NCBI RefSeq assembly: GCF_018130545.1 | Contig: NZ_JAFCKF010000008.1 | Span: 62,001-126,000 of the forward strand | Length of the DNA stretch: 64,000 nt | Direction of reading: 5' to 3' | From: Bradyrhizobium tropiciagri | GTDB lineage: Bacteria; Pseudomonadota; Alphaproteobacteria; Rhizobiales; Xanthobacteraceae | Shown here: positions 19,006 to 26,320 of the stretch, one piece after another | How the letters are laid out: each line of letters starts with the position of its first letter | Position numbering within the stretch: position 1 is the stretch's first letter | Notes under the pieces: generated by a model | Databases searched by the model: none | Seen by the model: the letters and a program-made list of their open reading frames with translations, nothing else | What the model was told of the DNA's origin: nothing | Made by a program: the position numbers and the translations under genes

Positions 19006-19069
19006 AATCCCGGGTTCCCGCAGGAACGAAGCGCTCCTCCTGCCGTTAGGCCGCGGGAGGAATTCACCG

Positions 19070-19300
19070 ATGCGTTATTTGTCGATCGCAGCCCTTTTTG
19101 CCGTCGCCGTGATGAACAGCGGGGCCGCACTGGCCCAGCACGCCGGCACCAAGTCGGAACAATCCGCGTGCTCGCGCGATGCCCAGCGTTTCTGCCGCAA
19201 GGATCTCGGCAATGACGGCGCCGTGCAGAACTGTCTTCAGACCAATCGCCAGAGTTTGAGCCGAAGCTGCAAGAAGGTCTTTGAGAGCCACGGCATGTAG
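19070..19300 (+). CDS. Small exported cysteine-rich repeat protein
   Basis: The 76-residue protein begins with a clear signal peptide (MRYLSIAALFAVAVMNSGAALA). The mature part of about 53 residues contains four cysteines in SACSRDAQRFCRKDLGN and VQNCLQTNRQSLSRSCKKVF. This spacing matches the cysteine-rich repeat found in eukaryotic Golgi proteins and in many small periplasmic rhizobial proteins. The two expected disulfides fit a periplasmic location. GGAGG lies nine bases before the ATG. The function is unknown. It follows the transporter operon after 64 bases but may be expressed separately. Confidence 0.75.
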   Translation: MRYLSIAALFAVAVMNSGAALAQHAGTKSEQSACSRDAQRFCRKDLGNDGAVQNCLQTNRQSLSRSCKKVFESHGM

Positions 19301-19409
19301 CCGTCGCCGGCCGCAGCGTTTGCTGTTGGATCGGTGCCGCCGACCATTGAGCACCGCATTCCCGCGGTGGATTTGCGCTCGCTTTCGAAATCGCTCGTCT
19401 GCCGGCAGC

Positions 19410-19625
19410 TTATCGCTCGTTGCCGACGAGCAATCGCCACGCACCCTCAAACAAAGCCAAGAGGATGAACAGCGTCGACGAGCTCAGTAGAACGCCCGTC
19501 GCGAGGTGGTGATACGGTGCACCTTCAGTGAGCAGGAACCCGATCAGCGATGCGCCGATCAGGCTCATCCAACCGGCCAGCGCGCGCCATGACTTGCGGA
19601 TCAGGCCGGACATTTCGTCCGTCAT
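19410..19625 (-). CDS. Small membrane protein of unknown function
   Basis: This 71-residue product (MTDEMSGLIRKSWRALAG...) has two hydrophobic segments, WMSLIGASLIGFLLTEGAP and HHLATGVLLSSSTLFILLALF. It is therefore probably a two-pass inner-membrane protein. AGAGG lies six bases upstream of the ATG, and codon use is ordinary. I recognise no family. It stands between a cysteine-rich secreted protein and an S41 protease gene on the same strand. Confidence 0.55.
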   Translation of the reverse strand: MTDEMSGLIRKSWRALAGWMSLIGASLIGFLLTEGAPYHHLATGVLLSSSTLFILLALFEGAWRLLVGNER

Positions 19626-19728
19626 TGTAGACCTCTCCGGGCTGGACCGGACGGGTTGTCGCTGCTTGGTCGTTTGTATCCAACCCGTCCTGAATCACGT
19701 GCGCCCTATCCTGCGCCGCACAGAACCA

Positions 19729-21072
19729 TCATCCCGGGACACTGGTGCGGATGACGGCCGGATTGCCGGCCGGCAGGTGCTCGAGATGGTTCAATGCTGC
19801 CTTGAGCTGGGTGTCCCGGTCTGTCCCGATCAACTGCTCCTTGATGGGTGGTGAAGCTGCTTCGGAAGGTGCGCTCTTGGTGTCCGGCGCGGCGCCGGGA
19901 TTCGGCAGCATCCCGGGATTGGCGAACGCGCCGTGGAGCTGGGCTTCGCGCCAAACCAGGGCGTTCGCAACTTGTTCGTCCTTGGCCGCCTTGACGATGA
20001 CGTCGGGTGTGATTCCGTCGCCCTGAATCGAGCGGCCCGAGGGTGTGTAGTAGAGGGCGCTGGTCAGTCGCAAGGCACCATGATCCTTGATCGGGATGAT
20101 GGTCTGGACGGATCCCTTGCCGAAGCTCTGCGTCCCCATCACGGTGGCGCGATGACGATCCTGCAATGCGCCCGCGACGATTTCGGACGCCGATGCGGAG
20201 GCGCCATTGACGAGAACGACCATCGGAGTGTCCGGCAGCAAGGCACCTGTTGCAGGAGCGGTGAACGATTGATCGTCGTTGCCGTTGCGTCCGCGGATCG
20301 AGACGACGGTGCCGCCGTTGAGGAAATCGCTGGACACATCAACCGCTGCGGAGAGCAGGCCGCCGGGATCGTTTCTCAGGTCGAGGACGAGGCCGGCCAA
20401 CTTGCCGCCCGCTTCGCGCTTCAGCGTCGAGATGGCCTGCTGCAGTTCGGTCGGTGTCTGCTCGCCGAATTCGCTGACCCGCAGATAGCCGATGCCGTTG
20501 GCCTCGAGCCTGGATTTGACGCTGTGGACTTCGATGACTTGCCGGGTGAGGGGCACCTCGAAGCGCGGCTGGTCGCCGCGCTGGAGCGTCAATCTCACGA
20601 CCGTTCCTGGCTGTCCGCGAATTTTCCTGATCACCTCCATCAGGTCCACGCCGCGTGTGCTTTGACCGTCGACCGAAACGATCGCGTCGCCCGGCTGCAA
20701 GCCGGCACCGGCACCCGGCGTATCGTCGATCGGCGAAAGAACGGTCGGCAACCCGTCGTGCTCCATGATCTTGAGGCCGACGCCGCCGAACTTTCCGCTC
20801 ATGTCCTCTCGGGACTCGCGGAATTCCGGTTCGGTCATGTAGGAGGAGTGGGGGTCGAGACGCGACAGCATTCCCTTCAACGCCGCGTCGGTGAGCTGGC
20901 CCGAGTCGACCGGATGCACGTAATCCTGCTGCACGAGCTGCATCACACCCGCGAGAAGCGCGAGGTCGGCCCTGGAGGGGCCGGCGGCGATGTCTGACGC
21001 AAGTGCCAGGCCGGCGAGGGCGGTCGATGCTGCACAGACGATTCCGATCGTGCGCCAATGGGATATCTTCAT
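19729..21072 (-). CDS. S41 family C-terminal processing serine protease (Ctp-like)
   Basis: The 447-residue precursor has a signal sequence (residues 8-28), so it acts in the periplasm. A PDZ domain at about 95-165 is followed by the S41 core. The catalytic Ser294 lies in VNGASASASEIVAGAL and Lys319 in GTQSFGKGSVQTI. The 25-residue spacing is that of known Ctp/Prc enzymes. The Pro/Ala-rich C-terminus (about 380-447) is not part of the catalytic core. Such proteases trim C-termini of envelope proteins. The neighbouring HtrA-type protease on the same strand suggests a shared envelope-quality-control role. Confidence 0.92.
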   Translation of the reverse strand: MKISHWRTIGIVCAASTALAGLALASDIAAGPSRADLALLAGVMQLVQQDYVHPVDSGQLTDAALKGMLSRLDPHSSYMTEPEFRESREDMSGKFGGVGLKIMEHDGLPTVLSPIDDTPGAGAGLQPGDAIVSVDGQSTRGVDLMEVIRKIRGQPGTVVRLTLQRGDQPRFEVPLTRQVIEVHSVKSRLEANGIGYLRVSEFGEQTPTELQQAISTLKREAGGKLAGLVLDLRNDPGGLLSAAVDVSSDFLNGGTVVSIRGRNGNDDQSFTAPATGALLPDTPMVVLVNGASASASEIVAGALQDRHRATVMGTQSFGKGSVQTIIPIKDHGALRLTSALYYTPSGRSIQGDGITPDVIVKAAKDEQVANALVWREAQLHGAFANPGMLPNPGAAPDTKSAPSEAASPPIKEQLIGTDRDTQLKAALNHLEHLPAGNPAVIRTSVPG

Positions 21073-21149
21073 TGCTTGCCCGTGCGGTGAGTGGTTGAAC
21101 GCATAAGCGCGCCGCGCTGGCCGCGGCGGCGTACCTGATATCGAGCCCC

Positions 21150-21178
21150 GCCGTCGCGCCTGGAGAACACGCGACGGC
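21150..21178 (-). terminator. Possible terminator hairpin after the HtrA gene
   Basis: Nine perfectly paired bases, gccgtcgcg (21150-21158) and cgcgacggc (21170-21178), enclose an 11-base loop. The hairpin begins 15 bases past the HtrA stop. There is no U-run on the minus strand after it, so it may be only a stabilising or partial terminator between the two protease genes. Confidence 0.35.
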
Positions 21179-21193
21179 AGGCCAGTGTCATGC

Positions 21194-22714
21194 CTACCCG
21201 ATCGGCATGGCGACGAAGTGGGTGTTGTCCGACGTCTTCACGTGCATCAGGACGTCATGCTTGCCTTCGGACTTCGCATCCGAGAGCGCGTTGCGCAGGT
21301 CCGCCGCAGAGCTGACGCTCTTGCCGGCCACGTCGAGGATGACGTCGCCGGACTGCAGTCCGTGCTCGGCGGCCGGACCATCCGGCTCAATCGCCGTGAC
21401 CACGACACCCTTGTTGCCGGCGCCGCCGACATCGCCTGCCGGGGCAACCGACAGACCGAGGTGAGGAATGCCCTTTGAGCCTTGCTCGGACTCGTCGGCT
21501 CGGGCCACTTTCCTTGTCTCGTTCGGCATCTTGGCGAGCGTCACCGTGAAGGTCTTCGTCTCACCCTTGCGAAGGATGTCTAGCTTCGCCGAGCTGCCCG
21601 GCGCCATCCCTGAAATCTCTCGCGCGAGTGTGCCCGAGTCCTTGATCGCGTTGCCGTTGACCGACGTGATGACGTCGCCCGGCCGGATGCCGGCCTGCGC
21701 CGCCGGCGTGTCCGCCTGGGCCTCGTCGACGAGTGCACCCCGGGGCTGCTTCAGGCCGAGGCTTTCGGCGATGCCGCTCGTGACCGGCTGCACCTGTACG
21801 CCGAGCCAGCCGCGCGTCACCGTGCCGTGTTCCTTGAGCTGCGCAACGATCATCTTCACGGTCGTTGCCGGCACGTCGAAGCCGATGCCGACTGAGCCGC
21901 CGGACGGCGAATAGATCGCGGTATTGACGCCGATGACGTTGCCATTGGTGTCGAACGTCGGCCCTCCCGAGTTGCCTTTGTTGATCGGCGCGTCGATCTG
22001 GATGTAGTTGTCGTAGGGTCCGGAACCGATATCGCGTCCTTCAGCCGAGATGATGCCGGCCGTCACGGTGCCGCCGAGGCCGTAGGGATTGCCGACCGCC
22101 ACGACCCAGTCGCCGACGCGCGGAACCTGATTTTCGAGATTGGCAAAGCTGAAGTCCGTCTTGCCATCGACCTTGATGAGCGCGAGATCCGTTTTCGGAT
22201 CGGTGCCGATCACCTTGGCGGTATAGATGGTGCCGTCATCCGTCGTGACCTGCACGGACTTGGCGTGATCGACGACGTGATTGTTGGTCACGGCATAGCC
22301 GTCGGCGGAGATGAAGAAGCCGGAACCGACGCCGGTGATGACCTGATGGCGCTGCAGCTTGCCGCCCTGCATGCCGTCGCCGAACTGGCGGAAGAACTTT
22401 TCGAAAGGCGTACCTTGCAAGGATGGCGGCAGGTTCTCTGATTCCGGACCGGATGCGTTGGCATTGCTTTCTTCGTCGAGCTTCACGCGTACTGAAATGA
22501 CGGCCGGCTTGACCTTCGCGACCAGGTCGGCGAAGCCTGCGGGGCCTTGCGTCTGAGACGTCGGAGCCGCGGCGAACGCTTGCTCGACAAACTGGAAATG
22601 TCCAAGCGGCCCTGCGAGGGCGATGGTCGCACCGATCATCGCAACGGAGCCGAGCATTGCGACGCGCCGGGCCGACAGGGGCCTGCGCTGTTGAGTGTTG
22701 TTGTCCTTTGGCAT
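21194..22714 (-). CDS. Do/DegP-family periplasmic serine endopeptidase
   Basis: This is a 506-residue HtrA-type protease and chaperone. The signal/anchor sequence spans about residues 17-50. The trypsin-like domain has His146 (VTNNHVVD), Asp176 (TDLALIKVD) and Ser249 (NKGNSGGP). Two PDZ domains follow, at about 300-390 and 420-500 (LGVQVQPVTSGIAESLGL and LGLSVAPAGDVGGAGNKG). In the family it degrades or refolds damaged envelope proteins. The ATG at 22714 has AGGAGA six bases upstream. The frame continues further upstream without a signal sequence, so this start is preferred. No sigma-E or sigma-32 type promoter was obvious upstream. Confidence 0.93.
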   Translation of the reverse strand: MPKDNNTQQRRPLSARRVAMLGSVAMIGATIALAGPLGHFQFVEQAFAAAPTSQTQGPAGFADLVAKVKPAVISVRVKLDEESNANASGPESENLPPSLQGTPFEKFFRQFGDGMQGGKLQRHQVITGVGSGFFISADGYAVTNNHVVDHAKSVQVTTDDGTIYTAKVIGTDPKTDLALIKVDGKTDFSFANLENQVPRVGDWVVAVGNPYGLGGTVTAGIISAEGRDIGSGPYDNYIQIDAPINKGNSGGPTFDTNGNVIGVNTAIYSPSGGSVGIGFDVPATTVKMIVAQLKEHGTVTRGWLGVQVQPVTSGIAESLGLKQPRGALVDEAQADTPAAQAGIRPGDVITSVNGNAIKDSGTLAREISGMAPGSSAKLDILRKGETKTFTVTLAKMPNETRKVARADESEQGSKGIPHLGLSVAPAGDVGGAGNKGVVVTAIEPDGPAAEHGLQSGDVILDVAGKSVSSAADLRNALSDAKSEGKHDVLMHVKTSDNTHFVAMPIG

Positions 22715-22951
22715 GATGTTTCTCCTGAAATTGGCCGCCCCATACCGATGCTGAAAACCTATCGCTGCAGCATTACGGGCGCCTGTCCGAGGCATTAATT
22801 CGAGGGATAGGTAGCTAAATTCGCGGTAACGCTCGGCGGACATGCCAATGCACTTGCGGACCGCGCCAACAGGCGTGGCCCGCAAAGACGAGCAGACAGC
22901 GTCGCGGCACAGGCGACCACGCTCCGATCTGATGGTCGCGCTTGCGCGGAA

Positions 22952-23338
22952 CTAAGTTGTGCCGATGCGTTCGACGAGATGAGCGCGTGAAGGCGACGGC
23001 TCAAACCGGTCCGCGAAATACTGCGTTTCGTGGACCACCTGTCCGTCGCGGAATTCCATGATGCTCACCGTGTAGGAAGGAACGCCGTCGTAGGTCAGCA
23101 CGAATTCGGTGATCCAGAGATCGCTGCCGCCGATCATGCGCCGGACCGTGAAGCGTTTCTTGTTCGGCTGAACCGTGCGGCTCTCCTGGATGTTGCGCCG
23201 ACCCCGGATCCGCTCACCCGATTGCGGATAGTCAAGCACGGCATCCGTGGCGTAGATCTCGTGCTCGCGCTCGAAATCGCTCGCGTCCGAAGCTTCCCAT
23301 TGGCGCTCCAGCGCCGTGCGTACGGTGTGATCGTCCAT
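22952..23338 (-). CDS. Nuclear transport factor 2-like (SnoaL-type) protein
   Basis: The 128-residue protein has the cone-shaped NTF2-like pattern. A helical start (HTVRTALERQWEASDASDFE) is followed by YATDAVLDYPQSGERIRGR and a curved sheet (WITEFVLTYDGVPSYTVSIMEFRDGQVVHETQYFADRF). SnoaL-like members include isomerases, hydrolases and non-catalytic binding proteins, and nothing here selects one. The ATG at 23338 has GGGAGG five bases upstream. The gene is monocistronic. Confidence 0.85.
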   Translation of the reverse strand: MDDHTVRTALERQWEASDASDFEREHEIYATDAVLDYPQSGERIRGRRNIQESRTVQPNKKRFTVRRMIGGSDLWITEFVLTYDGVPSYTVSIMEFRDGQVVHETQYFADRFEPSPSRAHLVERIGTT

Positions 23339-23549
23339 CGCAACCTCCCGGCTTTGCCCGCACGCAGCATCTCACGACCATCCAGGCGCAGTTGGCAAGG
23401 GTTCGTATCAGTCCCCGGTGCGCAATTGCGCGTCGGGCAACGACGAAGGGAAGCGGCGGGGCCCATACATCCGAGTTGCCTGTCGGGTCATTTTGTCGGG
23501 CACCGTCGCGTATGGCGTGCTACAGCTTCGGGATCAACAGGGGCATCGC

Positions 23550-23852
23550 ATGACATCGACGGTCGACCTCGCGAAATTGCAGATTGATGACTTCAAGCCG
23601 CATCAGGACACGGAGTTCGAGATGCAGGCGGCGGATCGCGTCGTGGTGCTGAGGCTCGCCAAGGTCGAGCCCGCCGGAAACAGCGGTCGGCCGGGCGGCG
23701 CGTTCTCGCTGCTGTTTGCCGGACCGAAGGGCGCGTGGTTGCCGCAGGCGATCTATCCGGTGCGGCATCCGGCATTGGGCGTGATCGAGATATTCCTGGT
23801 GCCGATCGGGCCGCTCGCTGACGGCAACGGCTATCAGGCGATCTTCACCTGA
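23550..23852 (+). CDS. Small beta-rich protein (DUF6916-like), neighbour of tail-collar genes
   Basis: The 100-residue product begins MTSTVDLAKLQIDDFKPHQD. It continues with alternating strands such as ADRVVVLRLAKVEPAG, FSLLFAGPKGAWLPQAIYPV and GVIEIFLVPIG. I associate this pattern with DUF6916, a small uncharacterised family often found beside tail-collar (microcystin-dependent-like) proteins, but that link is from memory. The ATG at 23550 with GGGG upstream is preferred over the longer frame from 23418. It is on the opposite strand from the acetyltransferase gene and their 3' ends overlap by 19 bases. Confidence 0.65.
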   Translation: MTSTVDLAKLQIDDFKPHQDTEFEMQAADRVVVLRLAKVEPAGNSGRPGGAFSLLFAGPKGAWLPQAIYPVRHPALGVIEIFLVPIGPLADGNGYQAIFT

Positions 23853-24433
23853 TGCTGTGAAGCCTGCTTTTCACGAGCCTGTCCTTCACAAGCTCCCGCC
23901 GCGCGCCAACGCATCAAATCGTAGACGCCCTTGTCTTCCTCGGTGACGAAGCCGAGCCGCCGATAAAGCCGCATCGCCGGGTTGAGCTTCTCGATATGGA
24001 TCGAAACGTCCTTGCCGACCGCCATTGCCTCGTCGATCGCATCGCGCAGCAGCGCCTCGCCATAGCCCCTGCCACGATGCGCCGGCATGAAGGCGATGTC
24101 GATGATGCGGTGCTGGGTCGGCCAGCGCTCGATGTAGAACCGGCCGATGTCCTCGCCGCCATGCGTGATCACCAGCCAGTCGGCGTTCGGATAATAGCGC
24201 TGGTAGTGCGCGTGCTGGGCCTGGAATTGCTGGTCGAGAAAGGCAGCCTTGTCTGCCTCGCTCCATGGCACCGGCGCCAGCTCTTCGGCACGCGTCGCCG
24301 CGTAAAGCCGGCCGAGGAACGGCAGATCGGTCTCCGACAGGCGACGAAAGCGGCAGCCCGACAGGGCTGCGCGCGCCCAGTCAAAAGCGGGCGCTGCGGA
24401 CGCCGCCGCGGGCGTGTCGGCACCGAAACTCAC
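23834..24433 (-). CDS. GNAT-family N-acetyltransferase
   Basis: The 199-residue protein contains a GNAT fold. It has FRRLSETDLPFLGRLYAATR at the start, ERWPTQHRIIDIAFMPAHRG, the acetyl-CoA pyrophosphate-loop motif HRGRGYGEALLRDAI (R/Q-x-x-G-x-G/A) and NPAMRLYRRLGFV. GTG 24433 is preferred. It begins one base after the TGA of the last collar gene (24437-24435), with GGAG just upstream, and so looks translationally coupled. A longer ATG start at 24469 inside that gene is possible. As the last gene of a collar-protein operon it may acetylate one of these proteins or a sugar/peptide made with them. The acceptor is not predictable. Confidence 0.82.
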   Translation of the reverse strand: MSFGADTPAAASAAPAFDWARAALSGCRFRRLSETDLPFLGRLYAATRAEELAPVPWSEADKAAFLDQQFQAQHAHYQRYYPNADWLVITHGGEDIGRFYIERWPTQHRIIDIAFMPAHRGRGYGEALLRDAIDEAMAVGKDVSIHIEKLNPAMRLYRRLGFVTEEDKGVYDLMRWRAAGACEGQAREKQASQHQVKIA

Positions 24434-24434
24434 C

Positions 24435-24956
24435 TCAGCTCCGCGGCGGATAGACGCCTTGCAGCGCAATGCAGAAATTCAAGGTGAGATAAGGCTGCAT
24501 GTTGTTATGCGGCAGGCTGTTGCCGGAGAGGCCGATTTCCAGCGGTGACATCGCGACCAGGGTTGCGGTGCTCGTATAGGCATTTCCCTGGGCGGACTTC
24601 GCGAGCGCATTGTTGGTGGGCACATCGGACGTGCCCGAGAAGTTCGCCGCAACGCTTTCGACGGGATGTGGATGGGATGGGATTTCGCTCTGCAGCAGGG
24701 TGACTGTCTCCTCGCCGCCGGTCTCTCCGAGATCGTGGAGCGAGAGGCCCGGACCCTGCCCCGGATGCATCGGCGCGCGTCCCTGCATGTTGGGCAGGGC
24801 GAAATTGCTCTTGCCGTCGCCGCCATAGGTGGTGCCCAGCAGCGAGAACAGCGCGGTGTTCTGAGAGAGCGGCAGAATCTGTCCGTTGCAGAATGCCCAG
24901 CCCTTGGGTGCGAAGTTGAAACCGAAAATACGGATCTCGGCCACAAACGGATCCAT
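24435..24956 (-). CDS. Phage-tail-collar domain protein (Mdp-like), third of three
   Basis: This 173-residue protein carries the tail-collar domain (PF07484 type) at its N-terminus: FNFAPKGWAFCNGQILPLSQ, SLLGTTYGGDGKSNFALPNM and QGRAPMHPGQGPG. A C-terminal half with NMQPYLTLNFCIALQGVYP follows. There is no signal peptide. Such proteins occur both in phage tail fibres and as chromosomal microcystin-dependent-like (Mdp) proteins of unknown role. No other phage gene is present here, which argues against a prophage. AGGAG lies six bases before the ATG. Confidence 0.9.
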   Translation of the reverse strand: MDPFVAEIRIFGFNFAPKGWAFCNGQILPLSQNTALFSLLGTTYGGDGKSNFALPNMQGRAPMHPGQGPGLSLHDLGETGGEETVTLLQSEIPSHPHPVESVAANFSGTSDVPTNNALAKSAQGNAYTSTATLVAMSPLEIGLSGNSLPHNNMQPYLTLNFCIALQGVYPPRS

Positions 24957-24965
24957 GATGCGCTC

Positions 24966-25469
24966 CTAGGTCTGGCTCGGGTATATGCCGAACAGCGAAA
25001 TGATGAAGTCGACGCACAGATAGGGCTGGAAATTGTCGTGCGGCTGACTGCCCCCCGTGTTGGCGAGGAATTGCCCCGACATCTGCACGCCGGGCGTGGA
25101 GCTGAGAAATGCCTTGATCTGAGGCGACCGGCCGATGACGTTGCCCGCGGGGTTTGGTGAATTGGCCACGTCGGTCGAACCCATGAAGCTGTGGCTGTGC
25201 GACGGGATCTGGCTGACCGTCAAGGTCACGTTCTCGACGCCGCCGCTCGCGGCGATCGGAAAGCCCGGCCCGATGTGGATCGGAACGCGTCCGCGCAGAT
25301 CCGGTAGCTGGAATGTCGACTGCCCGTCGCCGCCATAGGTCGTGCCGATCAGATTGAAGAGCGTGTCATAGTTCGAGATCGGCAGGAGCGAGCCGTCGCA
25401 GAACATCCAACCGGCCGGCGCGAAATTGCCGGCGAACAAGCGAATCTCGCCCACATATGGCTGTGCCAT
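24966..25469 (-). CDS. Phage-tail-collar domain protein (Mdp-like), second of three
   Basis: This 167-residue paralogue of its neighbours shows FAGNFAPAGWMFCDGSLLPIS, LIGTTYGGDGQSTFQLPDL, RGRVPIHIGPG and a C-terminal NFQPYLCVDFIISLFGIYP. It is nine bases upstream of the third copy. The central variable part (LTVSQIPSHSHSFMGSTD) differs from the other two, which suggests three related but non-identical subunits of one structure. The conserved SHSH histidine pair occurs at a similar place in this family of tail proteins. Confidence 0.9.
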   Translation of the reverse strand: MAQPYVGEIRLFAGNFAPAGWMFCDGSLLPISNYDTLFNLIGTTYGGDGQSTFQLPDLRGRVPIHIGPGFPIAASGGVENVTLTVSQIPSHSHSFMGSTDVANSPNPAGNVIGRSPQIKAFLSSTPGVQMSGQFLANTGGSQPHDNFQPYLCVDFIISLFGIYPSQT

Positions 25470-25479
25470 CGGCGTCTCC

Positions 25480-25980
25480 TCAGGTCTGCGACGGGAAAAT
25501 GCCCTGCAGGGCGATGCTGAAATTGATGGTCAGGAACGGCTGCATGTTGGGATGCGCCTGACTGCCGCCGACATTGCCGACGGTCGCCGGATTCAGTGCG
25601 GTCAGGTGCGCCGCCGGGCTGTAGAGCAGGTTCGGCGAGCTGTTGCCCAACAGGTTGGCCGCCGGCACCGGATCTCCGGCGTTGGCGCTGGATCCGCTCG
25701 CCTGATGGGTGTGCTGCGCCATTTCACCGAGCGTCAGTGTGTGAGTCTGCTCGCCTGCCTTTTCGCCAAGCGTGTGACTCCCCATGTGAATCGGGACGCG
25801 GCCTTGCAGATCGGGCAGCCCGAAATTGATGCGCCCATCGCCGCCGAACGTCGTCCCCAGCAGCGAGAACAGCGCCTGATTCTGATTGATCGGGAGCAGC
25901 TGGCCGTTGCAGAAGGCCCAGCCCTTGGGCGGAAAGTTGAACGACATCATGCGGATTTCGGCGATGAATGGTTCAGCCAT
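25480..25980 (-). CDS. Phage-tail-collar domain protein (Mdp-like), first of three
   Basis: This is the first gene of the collar operon, 166 residues from ATG 25980 with GGAGG close upstream. Conserved blocks are FNFPPKGWAFCNGQLLPINQ, SLLGTTFGGDGRINFGLPDL and NMQPFLTINFSIALQGIFPS. A longer frame to 26052 begins MQKFAAQRYYLEF and has no ribosome-binding site, so it is rejected. The three collar genes are separated by only 9-10 bases and run into the acetyltransferase gene, so they are one transcript. Confidence 0.9.
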   Translation of the reverse strand: MAEPFIAEIRMMSFNFPPKGWAFCNGQLLPINQNQALFSLLGTTFGGDGRINFGLPDLQGRVPIHMGSHTLGEKAGEQTHTLTLGEMAQHTHQASGSSANAGDPVPAANLLGNSSPNLLYSPAAHLTALNPATVGNVGGSQAHPNMQPFLTINFSIALQGIFPSQT

Positions 25981-26266
25981 GGATCCTCCGCCAATACGTC
26001 TTAAGATTGTAAGGAATTCGAGATAATAACGCTGTGCAGCGAACTTCTGCACGATAACGTGTTTTCGGATAAGTGCAACCTCAACGATTGTCGATCATTT
26101 GTAATTTTTTCTTTCGATTGCAGCGTAGGCCGTCGGCGCAGCGTGCGCGATGGAAGCGTTTGCTGCGGGACCGCGTGTCGGTGGGCATGAACCAGCGCGC
26201 CTCGGGCAGCGATTGAAGCGCTTCCGCCAAAGCGGCGCCGCCCGGACTCGATCAAGCGAAAAGCGC
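25981..26266. other. A/T-richer leader upstream of the collar operon
   Basis: This non-coding stretch between the giant gene's terminator and the first collar gene is visibly richer in A/T than its surroundings, especially at 26020-26115. It presumably contains the collar-operon promoter. I could not pick one pair of -35/-10 boxes with confidence. No small gene is evident. Confidence 0.4.
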
Positions 26267-26296
26267 AGCGCCTGCCGAATCGGTTCGGCAGGCGCT
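26267..26296 (-). terminator. Intrinsic terminator of the giant repeat-protein gene
   Basis: A perfect 13-base stem AGCGCCTGCCGAA (26267-26279) pairs with TTCGGCAGGCGCT (26284-26296) around a four-base loop. On the minus strand it begins 24 bases after the stop at 26321 and is followed within five bases by TTTT. This separates the giant gene from the collar operon. Confidence 0.75.
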
Positions 26297-26320
26297 GGTG
26301 TCGTCGACAGTCTGCCTCGG

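Noticed and set aside
22795-23004. A 69-codon minus-strand gene upstream of the HtrA gene
   Set aside because: It overlaps the NTF2-like gene's 3' end, is Ser/Ala/Arg-rich and has no start signal. It is probably chance.
23834-25980. A prophage remnant
   Set aside because: Only tail-collar domains are present. There is no integrase, capsid, terminase, lysis or att-like duplication around them.
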